Below are positions 32,767 to 46,221 of a stretch of 64,000 nt of DNA, piece after piece. The DNA is from Arenicola marina. Lineage: Eukaryota > Annelida > Polychaeta > Arenicolidae. The notes under the pieces are model-generated. The model had not been told where the DNA came from. It ran no database searches and worked only from the letters and a program-made list of their open reading frames with translations. Every line of letters begins with the position of its first letter. Position 1 is the stretch's first letter. The stretch is from NCBI GenBank assembly GCA_964019135.1, contig OZ025256.1, positions 16,313,911 to 16,377,910 on the forward strand, read 5' to 3'. The translations under genes were made by a program, and so were the position numbers.

Positions 32767-35700
32767 CTGCAGCACAACACACACTATAGGTTACTTATTA
32801 CCCACCATTTCAATTTGAGGTGAGCATTAACATGCGAATTCGATATTGCAAACATCCAGAAATAAACGATGTTTAAACAAAAACGAAAACAGTTCAATTC
32901 CCATATCCATTTCCGATTTGGAAAAAATCTTCCACTTTAACACACACACAGGTTCACACCAATATACACCTGCACATACCACCGGTTATTTATTGCGCCC
33001 AATCGGCTAATCATGTATTGTAAAACGAATCGCAAATGTGCTCGTTTCTTAAAACATTGCAACCCATGCATGAATTCTCCCTCGCGCACAATGGGCATGT
33101 TCGATTAACATGAAACCAAAGCGGTTTGCCGAACTGATTGTTCGACACGAGAAGAATCGTAACCGTGAAACTATTTCGGAAACGGCTTCGGTCGATCCAA
33201 ATAAACACCATGTAATGAATAGGCTACTTCTGAAAGTATGAGAACTAATGAATCACACGGCCATTGCCGAAGTACATGCTGAAACTGTACACAAATAATG
33301 AAACGATGTGTTCGGCTTGATGCACGCAAGCTGTTGAAACAGGTTGCATAAACAGTTTTGGGTTCCCGTCGGTTTCAGGGTAAATCGAAGAAGCCCATTG
33401 ATACTAAAATCCGTTCATTATCTGTCATATTTAATACGGCCGAGACCGTTTTTTTCCCCGTCCATACCATCAACGCACATCTGTATGTTTAGCCCAATTT
33501 GCACTTTAAATTACATTAACTATATTGTGTACATTTAATACGCTATAAGCACAGGCGGGTCTCGGTACAGCTGTGTAAACCTATAACGTCAAGGCTAAGC
33601 AATTCTAGTTAGGTATACCCAAATATAGGATCTAAGGAATTTCGTCTTTGGCAGGATCAAGCAACCCCCGCACCAAACTCTCCTCTCCATTCACAAGAAG
33701 GAGGGCGGAGACACCCTCACTAAATCGCGCTTCTTCAAGAACTAGGGAGAGCAATATCGAATCTCCAGGGTGTGGACTGCGAAAACAAACACACCTTGAT
33801 ATTGGTGATAACCACATTATATCCATTAAAGGCACGCATGATGATCCCCAAATATTACCCAACCGCTAATCACGCATCTTGGAGAACTCCTGGATGTCAA
33901 TCGCGAAGATCCGAAAATGTACCCCCCCCCCCTTTGCCCCCTCCCCCTCTCCCATACAGGTCGGTCGGTATTTCTTATACTTTCTTATACCATGGATGGT
34001 AATTTCCCTTATTTCACTGCCGAATCCCGCCACCACATGAAACAGTGGTGACTTCCGGTGAAGAAATCACCTTTGCGTAATATTAAAGTAGAAGTTGCGA
34101 AAAACGTCCTTTCTGGACAAAAAAAGAGATATTTTGACGCGAAAATAGAACTTGGATTTGGCAAATTCTGAATCCAGGATCTGTGACCCGAGGTGGATAC
34201 CCTCAGGGGTGCGGGCGACTACGTCCACATAGGAACATCCAGTGAGACATAAACTATCGCCTAATGGTGGGCGCGGCTGACTCCCACGAGATCTCTCACA
34301 GCCACTCGTTAGGGTCCCGAAATGACTTATTTAGGACGCCATATCCAATGACGAAATTGATATCATAATGCGTTCCCAGGATGACATCATGACATCACGT
34401 CATAACAACAACAATTGGCGATAACATGTGGACGAAACCTACCTGGCAAGCCCCTTGATCTTCACCGCCTACACAGATGTTATTGGGGGTGATGGTGGCA
34501 CCGCGAGTGCTGTATATCCTGGCGCACTCTGCCTGGTCCACTATAGGCACATCCGCCTGGTTAAGGAGCGTATCGTCACCGGTACCTGACGTCAGAGAGG
34601 TCTCAATTAGTGCCGTACTCATGTCCGGAGACGCATATATACATAATTATCTCGTAACCGGAACTGGGACCTGCTTGTCATGGTCCCTTGAAGCTCATTG
34701 GTGGGGGTGAGGGGGAGGGGGGCTCAGAGGGGGGGGGGGGGGAGGGCATGTTCCCAGGTCACGAAGAATAGGCCTACATTCCGTTATTCCCATATTACGA
34801 TGAATTAAAAAGAGACCTCCCCTTGTATACAAAGGAAGGGCGGATATATGATACTAAATTGACGATTTCCCGATTCACGGTTATTTAATATTAAAATTCC
34901 CAGATCACGATTAATGAAAATCCTTGATTATGGCGGTCAGCTAATATCCCATTCCCAGTTCACGCAAAATTATTTTCCTCGTTCCCCGTTCCCCTCGATC
35001 GCACGGTGAAATAAAAAGCCCATTCCCGAGAAACGCAAATACCCCTTTCCCCACGCCCTCTCCCCCCCCCCCCCACACCCCTACTGGCGGGATTATAAGT
35101 ATATCTATTTATGCGTCACATTTGGACTATCGTAGCATTAAATGCCGTTGTGTGTCAAGCATTTGTCTTAAGGGTTCATTATCTACAAGAATGCACTGGC
35201 ATTTAACAGACCAAGCCGTGTTTTATTAAAGTAAGTGTGCGTTATTTAAATAAAGCACGACATAACAGTGTAATATTTTAGTAATGAACGGAAAAACTGT
35301 GCATTGACAACAATGAACACGGTATCCAAATAAACACCATGTAATGAATGGTGGCGGGTGGGGGGGGGGGGGTTCCGCGAAGTTAGACGGGACGGCTTGA
35401 CTCTTGTGTGGGGATTTAGAAAAAGATTTTCAAAATATCTACTACCCCCATGCCTTCCCACCCTCCACCCTGGGGTTTCACAGTGACTGGTCAATTAGTT
35501 GATCGGTAGTTCTTTTATTTTAGAGCAAACCGCTGTTTCCCTAACGCTGTTGATTTCTTGTGCCCAATCATGGAAAACGAACCACGCGAATCCTGAGCAA
35601 AACTAAAGCCTTGTTACAACAATTTTACAAGTACGTTAAAGAATTTGCCGTCGTGCGTTCCTCAAATAATATCGCGTCTTGTTTTTTATTTTGGCGAATG

Positions 35701-38700
35701 CAGTGGGGACCTTTGCTGTCAGCAAAAACTAAAATATCCATGAATTTCTCGAAAATGCTGCTGATTATCTGTCTAGCATGTATAATTAAGTTTAAAATGC
35801 AGTTGCAGTTATATGGATAGGTGCTACCTAAAAAATGCGAGCGTATATTTATTAATTCAGATATTCCGAGGGGAAACATTTAGATTAATATTCAAAATTA
35901 ATCTCACTTCAGCTTGCCATAAAGAATATCTTTGGCGGGAAGACGTTTATACCATGCGCGTGCTTGAGGCATATCATTCGGTTGCTTAGAAACTCCCATT
36001 GTGACGTCATGTTTATAACATTTTGACGTCACAACTACTCACTATGACAGCAGCCGATGGGCGGTCGCCAAGAGCGATCTGCTTGGCAACAGACATTTAG
36101 CCCGTCGCTTATAAATGAAAGTCCTAAGACTATGCTTGAAATGAACTTTGAATACGCATGCATGTTACCTTAAGAGCTTGCTTGCGCTCGCTATGAATTC
36201 CCATTATTAACCTACCTTTGGTAAGTCCCCAACCGGTTATGATGCAGGAGTGGCCAGCCGGAAATTCCTCTGATGGCAAACATATTGGGGACACTTGGGA
36301 TGTGAATGTCACTGTGCCTTCAATCTCGATGAGGGCGAGATCCCAGTCGAAATCACTATCTAGATATCGAGGGTGTGAGATGATCTCCTTCACATTGAAT
36401 TCCTGCCCGAACGGTTCATACTCGTTTAGGTCATGGTGGCCGAGCTGAATACGGAAATCTGCCTTGTCTCCCAGCTCAGGGGTACTGGATATGAATATAT
36501 AAGGACATAATTGACATAAGAAAGACATCAAAAACGGTAAAAAATGAGGATCAATAAATAACATGTACTTAAATAAACGAATCAATATGCGAGTTCAATG
36601 ATGCTTGACCCATGGTCGTAAGGAGCCTAAAGTAAATACAAACACGAGTCTGCAACATCACATAAGCAACTCTATCGTTTAAAGACAATTCACACTTAAT
36701 ACAACAGCGCTCCCCGGCAAAAACATTGAAATTAGAGTAAGCTGGTATCGCCGCTCGTACTCATATATAATAATTTTGATTAATCAGAATTTACTTTATG
36801 GCTGCGCGGAGAATTATTGGAGTACTACATTATGGGACTACGTGTTGGTATCACCCCTACCCGATGGTGCGAAGAACGAATGGACTGAGCATAATTTCAT
36901 GAAATGTCTGCCGATAATAGGTCATTAAGCAATAATAATACAGTATGCAACTAGATGAGACGTGCTTACGAGCCATTTAAATATCGTATATAATCATTGT
37001 ATCATTGAGCCGTATTGTTATTAGTATTACAGCATATGTTTGTGGATAATTTCAGTATTGTCTGCTGAAAGGAGTTATTGGGTTTTAAAATATAATACGT
37101 GTTGAAATGTGACGACCCGTATTTGCGAGGCCTTTAAATATCGTAAATAATGACTTTTATATCACGTCTTATTGTAATTTGCATCTCAGCGTATGTATTT
37201 GGATAATTTTAGAAATATCTACTGAACTAAGTTATTAAGCTTAAAGAAATAATTTATAGTAAACTATGATGATTCCTAGATCCGTGATTTCCATATTTGT
37301 ACGAGGCGAATGTCCCCTCACCTTCCCTGCTGAGTATGAAGGCAACATCTATTTTCATATAGCCTTTCATAAATATCCATAGTGGACTGCATAATTTGGT
37401 ATATTTATATATATGTCAATAAGTATCAATTAATATTAGCCTGTCTAGCATCTGATTGCCACAGATGTGTATTACATTTAATTCTCAGTGGCAATGTGTT
37501 TGCCACCACCTTTGTCATTAGCGATGTGTTTTCGCCTCACCATTTTGCTTGGTGATATGTTTTCCGCCAAATGTTTTTCCATTTGCGGTGTGTTTTCGGC
37601 CGCATGTATATTAGTGGCGATGTGGTTTTTCCGCCACTGATAATCGTGAACCTTGTATTCAATAAAGTTGCCCTTTCCAACTACTTGCATAACTTTTTGT
37701 GCTATTATATTACAATACAGGGAACGAGCTGCGGGCGAGCCAGCTATACATGTATCACCCTTTCGTAGCGCACGACATAAATAAGTAGTACCGAGTGCGC
37801 GAAGTTGGTGCCGCGAAACCAGGAGTGAGCTAGCGTTTCAATGCTGCTGGTGTTGTGTTCCCCATATCAGAAAAACGTCTGCATGAACCAAAGGTTCGCA
37901 ATGTATTGTATGCGTGTCCGCATATCAAAATCTGGCAAATAAACGAAAATGAGGAGATATATTGTTGCTAGAAGCAACCTGAAACGTTTCGTGAGCAAGC
38001 GTAAGGAGCTAGTGCCTCCAGCAGGTAGCTACACAGTCTATGGCCATAGCACTGTCATTTATTATCTGATAGTAACATACATCGTAGACACAATGCGGAT
38101 GGAATGAGATATTTGTCTAGTAGACAAGATTCTTGGAACAATCTACTTGAAGAGTCCCCCAGAGTACTAAGATAACCCAACAAGTCGGTGATTTTTGAGG
38201 CGGTATTTTGTTTTGGGCGGCGTGGTCACCACACATGAAGATCAGTAGCGACACATTTTTCTTGGTGTTAGATATGCACCTTTAAGTAATAAAGATCGAT
38301 AACTAAATATTTTCCTCGTTGACACCCAATTTTTCTCCTGTTTACGTCACTTTGTTTACGTCACGTCAAATTGTTCATAAACTTTTAATGACTTTTGGTT
38401 TTTGACTATAAAGTATGAAATGTTTTTAACGATGGAATACATGGAAAAGGGGGTGCATCGCCACTAATGTGGTTCACTGACTTTTGCAAGATCAATCTAT
38501 GACGTCAAAGTGCCACCCTCCCCTCCCCCCGACCACTGTTATCTGTCTCGTTTCATACGTTTCAGAAGTCCGATCACAGTGAGATCGTGTAAAAGGCGGA
38601 TATAATGGCGGGAGGGGGGGGGGGTAGGGGGTTGCACCCGCCCCCCCCCCTTGGAAACTTGAGCATACACTGTAAAAGTCCTGCTATCCAACGAGATACA

Positions 38701-41700
38701 TTGGAAAGAGACATTTTGTAGATGCGACCCAGAGGCGGGTTCAAGTGTTTAAGGGGCTGTTAAGGAAAGTTGAAGTCGAAAATTCCCCCCCCACCCCATT
38801 GGCTGTCATCCGCGGTCATTTTCAGTCCCCCCCCCCCCCTTCGCCTCGATCGGATTTTTTTTTTAGAGAGCTCCACTCTCCCCGGTCGCAACCCCCCATT
38901 TCTAAAATCCTGGATCCGCCCCTGAAAGGGACCGTGTGGTGAATCACTGCTCCCAGTCCGGATGGAGAACACGACTGGTCTGATTTACTACTCTATAATA
39001 CCCTAATTTCACCTGACAAGTTTTCTGGAAGGTTTATCCGATCTAGTTAATGTCAACTACTTGCAAATGTATGGGTTTTATATCTTAATTGGAAAAGGGA
39101 AATAATATCTCTAATATCCCGAGTCACGTGACCACGTCTACAGGAAAGCCACACGTGATATCCACGAACTTGGCAACAAAGTATCTGTAACAACATATCC
39201 TGTAGCGTATTGGCCATAGAGCCCTCTACGCACGGATAAATACAAATGGCGCGGTCACTGGAGAGCTGCACTTCCCTATAAGGAGACACACTGAATCCGG
39301 CAATAAAAGAATCACACAACCATCCAGCGTTTTTCAAGTATTTGGACGTATTAGCCAGGAATTACGGGACGGTGCGATATACTATCAACCGTTGTAATGC
39401 GAAGTAGTTTGCAGACGCGGGGAGGCTGGTCACCGGATTACACTAGGATCGCCGTTGCGGGTTCATGCAGTGCGTCTTAGAACCAGCAGTGCGTCCTAAA
39501 GCGTTTCTATAAATAGTTAAGGTAAGCTACCCATAATAAGCCTCGGCGATTTTGAGCAGACCTCGGTAAACATCGGCAAACATCGGCGGGCTGTAGCCCT
39601 GAGATTTTACGCAGTCTTAATGCACAAAGCACGAATAAAACACAGCAAAAGAAGTGGTGGCATAGGTAAAATGAATAGAGCATCGTATAATAAGCTTCGG
39701 TGATTTAGAAATGAACTCGGTAAACATCGACAAACATCGGCGGGTGTCAGTGAAAGGGATTTTCATTTTTGGTGAAAATATAGTCGATTTTGTGAAGGTG
39801 GTGATTTCGAACTTTGGCAAAAACTGTCCTGACTTTGCATAATTGCATTTTATTATTACCATTCTGTAATTTTTGGTGTTTACTATTTACATTTTTAAAT
39901 AACATTCCTGTATTGCACTACGTTGAAGCTTTCCAAAGAGCTATTACTGATGATAATGAATTGTAGCTGAATTGTAGCAAAATTACATATACGTGGTAGG
40001 TGTCAAGTTTTGGTCATTTTGTGAAATAGGGGTATACTTGGAAAATGGAGAATATTTTTTTAACGGGAAGGTAAAGTATCCTAAAAATTCACCAGAAGGT
40101 GTGTAATTGGGTATACTTTCATAAACAGAAAGAAGTCATTCAGAATTCTTTTACCTTGTTATTATGGGTAGCTTACCTTAAACGGTCGAGTTCCTGCGCG
40201 CACACACCACATAAACACGCAACGGGGTTCTACGACACTCAGGCGGCCGCTTGAGCACACTGCTTGAGCACGCAACGGCTGTTCTACGCTAGTCTAGTTC
40301 CGGCGGTTTAAAGGATATGACATACCTGCCATGCTCCGTCGATAGTGGTTCACCCATGTATTTGTGGATACATAATGAATAATCCGGACTCCACGACCAG
40401 TAACGACCAGCCAGTCATCCGGGGATGCGAGGAGATACTAATTTAATGCGGGAACAGGTAGGATGGGGTGGGGTTTGAGGTGTGTGTGCGATAGAGTGGG
40501 GGTTGAGGTGTGTGTTTGAGAGGGGGTGGGGGTTGAGGTGTTTGTGGGAGGGGGTGGGGGTTGAGGTGTGTGTGTGTGACGGGGTAGGGGTTTGAGGTGT
40601 GTGTGTGATGGGTGGGGTTTGAGGTGTGTGTGTAAGGGGGTGGGGGTTGAGGTGTGTGGAAGGGGCTGGCCGTGAAGGTGTACGAGGGAGGGGGTGGCGG
40701 TGGAGGTGTACGAGGCAGGAGGGGGCGGGGTGGGGGGGGGGCGGGGCAGGTGTACTTACACGCAATGAGCGGCAGTGATGAGCCACTTGGCGCTGACCAG
40801 AATGGCGCCGCAGATCCGCCTCCAGCCGGCTGCCCGCAGTCGGATGTTGGCCTGCCACGGCCAGCTGTTCTCGCGCGACTCGGCGCCCCCTACGATGTAG
40901 GTGGCCGGTCCAGACGGTGATCGGTAGGGCTTGATCACTGGCACTCCGCAGGTAACTGTGACAGTGACTCATTTATCTTAGGCAATTGGGCTAATTTAGT
41001 TATTGCTGACGCGAAGTAATCGTAGACACATAAATATCTTAATTAACGCACTGTGATTGGTGGTGAAATTACACGATGTATAAACTAAAATACGAAATTG
41101 AATTGAAAAAGCAAAACTAGATAGCATGTTTGGTCCGTCTGCATGTAGCCTCATATCACTAATGATAACGCGACTAAACCGATTGATGCAGAGGCTAAAT
41201 TAAATCGATTGCCATCAGGCGCCAACGTCCTTCAATTTGTATTATCGTAACTGCCGCGCAAAATAATCGATTTAATCGTGATTAAGACGTCTATTTGATT
41301 CCCTAGTTATATACGGATTTCATCGTAATTGATCACACATATTGCGCCTTTCTAAGCAAGAAACAGACGCAAAACATACTTGGTGGATTGTTAACTCCAT
41401 CTGAAAGAAAAAAAAAAACAATTAAAAAATTGCCATGCAACAGAGACACAATTTGTTGGCTAGATAAAAAAATCCAAACTGTTTCACACTAATTTGTGTG
41501 TGTATTATTTTCTAACTGTGAGTGCACGCCATGCAGAACACGTGCTTTCTACCAGGTGCGTTACTGTCACCTCTGGCCCTCAACCTGCAATCGGTCATCT
41601 TGGGGTTTGGTTTGTAAAAGTCCCCTTAGTATGCTCATGGCCGCGTGAACCATTATCAATTGAAATGGATAGTGAGAAACCACCAGGATCTTCAGGCACA

Positions 41701-44700
41701 ATGCGAAGGAAACATCAGGAAGACACTATAGTGCCAACTCACCGCAGACAATAGGCGCGCTGGCGTCCCACTCCAGGCAGCTGTCAGGCTCATGACATGC
41801 AATGGACAGTGACATACATCTCTTGCTGCTGACACAATAGACGAACCCTGCTGGGCAAGCTGCAAATCGGACGGGAATACGGCGCGTTCAATAACATAGA
41901 ATATTTCAAAGATTAACTGCAAGTAATTGCTTTAATCGTATGGTGAATGATCGCAAGTGCAGCTAATATATGCGTACCTTTCACCGTTTTGGGCACAAAA
42001 CCTGCTGACACATTCGCATTTCACTTCAGATTCAGAAGGATAGTTTATTTATACAGTAGCATCGCTTACTTAGACGTATAGCGCCAGGGGGAAACCATCG
42101 ACGGCCTTACTTCCACAACACCCTGGGACCTCGTCGCTGAAGTCTCGGCAGTGCTGGACACCGTCACACCACTTGTCGACCGGCGCACACACGCTGTCGT
42201 CAGCACAGCGGAACGATTCCCCCGTACACGCTGAAACAAATGTCGAGCACATCGTAGTTTCTCCTTTAGTTTAACTACTTATGCCTAATTTTTTCACTTC
42301 GTTTCATTTCATTTCATTTCAAAGCCAAACGGTCCTTGAAATTGCGTGGTTCGCAACATATTTGGCAAGGTATGAAAGGATGTCCGAGAGCTAGATGACA
42401 GAGAGCGAGGAAATCGAATGCCGATGATGTTTTACCGAATTACAGCCGCTTAGTTATCATCATCTTAATGGTCCTGCTGTTAATAATATTGATAATAATA
42501 ATTCTAACATACTGTAGATGCTGTTTTCCTATTTTTTTAATGGCGTAAGCTATCCACACAAAACGGTTTGTCGTACACTCTCACATTTTCCTGGCGACAG
42601 TATTTAAAGTTACAACTCTTACTATTATCGACATTGTATCCGTTTCCTAGCTCTTTCACAAAGTGAATGCTTTTGATGCGTGGTGTTTTTCTGTTCTTGG
42701 CCGGTAAAACAATTTCAACGTGTTCTACTCAGCGTTAAGTAGATTTGCGTAGCACTCTACACGGTTTATAAGTAACCTGCCCAGGGGAGATTTTTATAAA
42801 CCCATCGTAGCTTACGCATCACATTCCCGTGAGTCGTACAACACGAATACGGTCCTGGGAGATATTCACCGGTACGTACCACAGTTGGCTTCATCCGACC
42901 AATCAAGACAGTCCACTTTACCGTCACACAAGCCCTCGGCAGGCACACACTTGCCATCACACGAATGCTGCCCGGAGAGGCAGCTTCCATCTGTCCGAAA
43001 AAGTCTTTGCATTCTATTCATTTGCCCAATAATGATGCAATAACTTATAATAATAGTACTTTATAATAATTATATAATAATCATTTATAATAATAATAAT
43101 TTATAATAATTATATAATAATCATTTATAATAATAATACTTTATAATAATAATTTATATTGATACTAATTTATAATAATTATAATTTATAATAATGATAA
43201 TTTATAACAATGATAATTTATAATAATGATAATTTACAATAATGATAATTTATAATAATGATAATTAATAATGATTATATAATGCATAATTTATAATTAT
43301 ACTAATTTATATCATTTGCAGCCTTTTCATATGACCTTAGGGTTTGCCAAATTTGAATCTTGCTTGTTTTTCACGGGAAAGTAGTAGTTTAGGTGGGTAA
43401 ATGGCGGTATTCTTTTCATACATGAAGCTCAAGTCGAGAGCAGGTGACACCTCAAAAATTCAAATTTGTCGTGCACGTTTAATTTATTACAAGCAAAGAC
43501 ACAAAATGCTTAGAGAATCTGATTTTTGCCTATTCTATGTTAGGAAAGCGTGTTGTTCATAAATCATTTATTTCAGCCCACAAGACATGGATAATGTAAT
43601 TTAAGGGAATTTAAAGGAAATAGATACACTGCGAAATAAACCCAAAGCCTCCCGTTCGGTAACATATGATCTAATCTTTACTCAAGTAAATCCTCGATCA
43701 ATCCTAATTTACTGACAACATAGAATGACAAGACGGTCATTATTTCTGTGAATCGTTAGTCATGCCAACCACGTTGAAGACAGACAGACAGACGCAGGAA
43801 TTGCCATATTGCACCACTTATATGCACAAATCGCCTATCTGGTCGGATGAATCAATAAAGGTGGAAATTCATCGGGTGAGTTTGGAAGAGAAGAATTAAA
43901 GACACACCTCTTTGCGTCATGGTGACGTGGAAAATCATAGGGTGAGTTTGGAAGAGAAGAAGATGCACCTCTTTGCGTCCTAGTGACGTAGAAAATCATA
44001 TAGTGAGTTTTTAACAGAAGCAAGATACTCCTCTTTGCGTCCTGCTGACGTGGAAAATCATAGGGGGAGTTTGGTATAGAAGCAGATACACCTATGTACA
44101 TATGGGTTTCCTACTCACCACATCCAGGGAGCTCATCGCTTCCATCCGGGCAATCGATCGAACCGTCACACCACGTGGACTTGTGTTGACAAACAGTGGA
44201 GTCGGCACACTGGTAGCGTTCGGCCGGGCAGGCTGCCAACAACAACAAGAACCAGGTAGATAGATATGTACGCAAATTTCGTGGTTGCCGACATATCGTA
44301 GCATGTGTGCTCCCTGTTAAACCACTATTAAACCCTGTTAAACCACTATTAAACCCTGTTAAACCACTATTAAACCCTGTTAAACCACTATTAAACCCTG
44401 TTAAACCACTATGTGTCTGTGTGAGATGATGTAGTTAATTACTCTGGTGTAAGTCATGCGCCTGTTATTATCTTCGTGTCATTAAAAACACAAAATGGCG
44501 ACGATGTCAGAGTTATGACGAAAACCCATACCTTATCAACACGTGATGCATTCCAACACAAACAAGTCTCTGATAATTATATATACAAGTACCTACATAT
44601 TTGAGTGACCTTGAAGTATTTTTGAAATGCTGTTTGTGTATCAGGAGTGTTATGTCATTCACCAGTTTATGCGAAATGGAAGGCTTGTTTACAGCGCATA

Positions 44701-46187
44701 CATAACAGAAGGAATCGCAGCAATACATCAGACGAAGAAGTGATGTAAATCTAGATATCAGACTCTTGGCGTCGCCTTTGCTTGAGGCATGCGCATGCAT
44801 TTTTGCATGTGCATACTACTCCTTGATATAAAGGAGACTTTCATTGCTATTACCATTGATGCATTGTTAGTATATATTGTTTTAACCGAAAAACGTTCTG
44901 GCACATGAGACTGAATCAATTGGGCTTTGCAATGGTGAAATTCAAGGTTAATTTAGATGAACGAATATGTAAAAAATCATGATGTCGCCACCGGGAATCG
45001 AAGCCAGGACCGCAGCTCTATCTTCAACGATAGCTGAACACCTTACTGACATATGCATATAAAATACTTCGATCTAGTGTTATTATCATTGATGCATTGT
45101 TAGTATTTATATGTATTAATATTTATTTCACATACGGCACGCCATCTCATCGGTCCAGTCACCGCAGTCGTTGGCCGAGTCGCAGACGTTGACGATGGGG
45201 ATACACTTGTCACCGCAGTCAAACTGGCCATCAATGCAGGCTGCCGAGGTGAACACACCCAGTGTCAAATATCGATCAGGTTTCATTGTGATGGGATGCA
45301 CTGGTATGTCCACCATATAACCTCGCTCTTATATAACGCAGTATTATGACAACATCTTGCGACACTCAAATAGAAATCGAATATGGACATCGTTGGTTAA
45401 GCTACATTATCTGCTGACATAAAAACAATGGTGCCAGTAGAAAAATAGAAAATGTTACATTTGCTACCTCTTAGATGCGTCAATAGGTACTCACGACACC
45501 CGACTTCATCACTTCCGTCCCCGCAGTCGTCCACGCCGTTACAGAAGTACTGGTCATGGAGACAGATACCATTACTACAGGTCTGGCGCAGTGGTAGAGT
45601 ACAGTCTGCAAACAGCCAAACGCAACCCATCAGCAATCATTGTCCACGGTGCCTCGAATGGTCGAAACTATTGCAAGGACCAGCTTCAGGAACTACATGG
45701 AATGTGTACACAATTTATTATTATTATTATTATTATGTCATGTGGTATTAATTAATTTGTGTGGAAGATACTATGAGCAAACCAAAAAACGGAGGCGGGA
45801 ACACTTCAGCAGCTGTATACTTGTCACACAATCTTAGAAAAATGATTGCAAATTGCTTTCGTTTTTTCACACGAATATTCTTAGATAGTGGCTGAACTCA
45901 GTAGTGGGGTTGCAGAGTGGAGAGTTGTTCTTTTTCCCCCGGCGATGCCCTTTGCCAATGCAAGCCTTACGCCATCTGCGAAGAGAAAACCCCCCACCCC
46001 CACTTTCTCTGTGTCTTGTATAGCTCTCCTTGTTCGCCCCCACCCCCCCCCCCCCCTGCTTCCCACCTTAATGGGATATGGATCTGAAACAGATCCCCGC
46101 GCACTATTCAAAATACTGGATTGCGCCTGGTGGAGAGCCTGCATAAAGTATTGCTTCTCGTTTGGGTTTAATGGAATCAGAACATCT

Positions 46188-46221
<34 letters not shown>

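Noticed and set aside
34443..34601. Alternative acceptor (AATTGAG) giving [10 protein letters not shown]
   Set aside because: It breaks the incoming phase. The downstream GACGTCAG acceptor keeps phase and gives the usual WGxTxxG-GxxxLLxxAxVPIV protease sequence.
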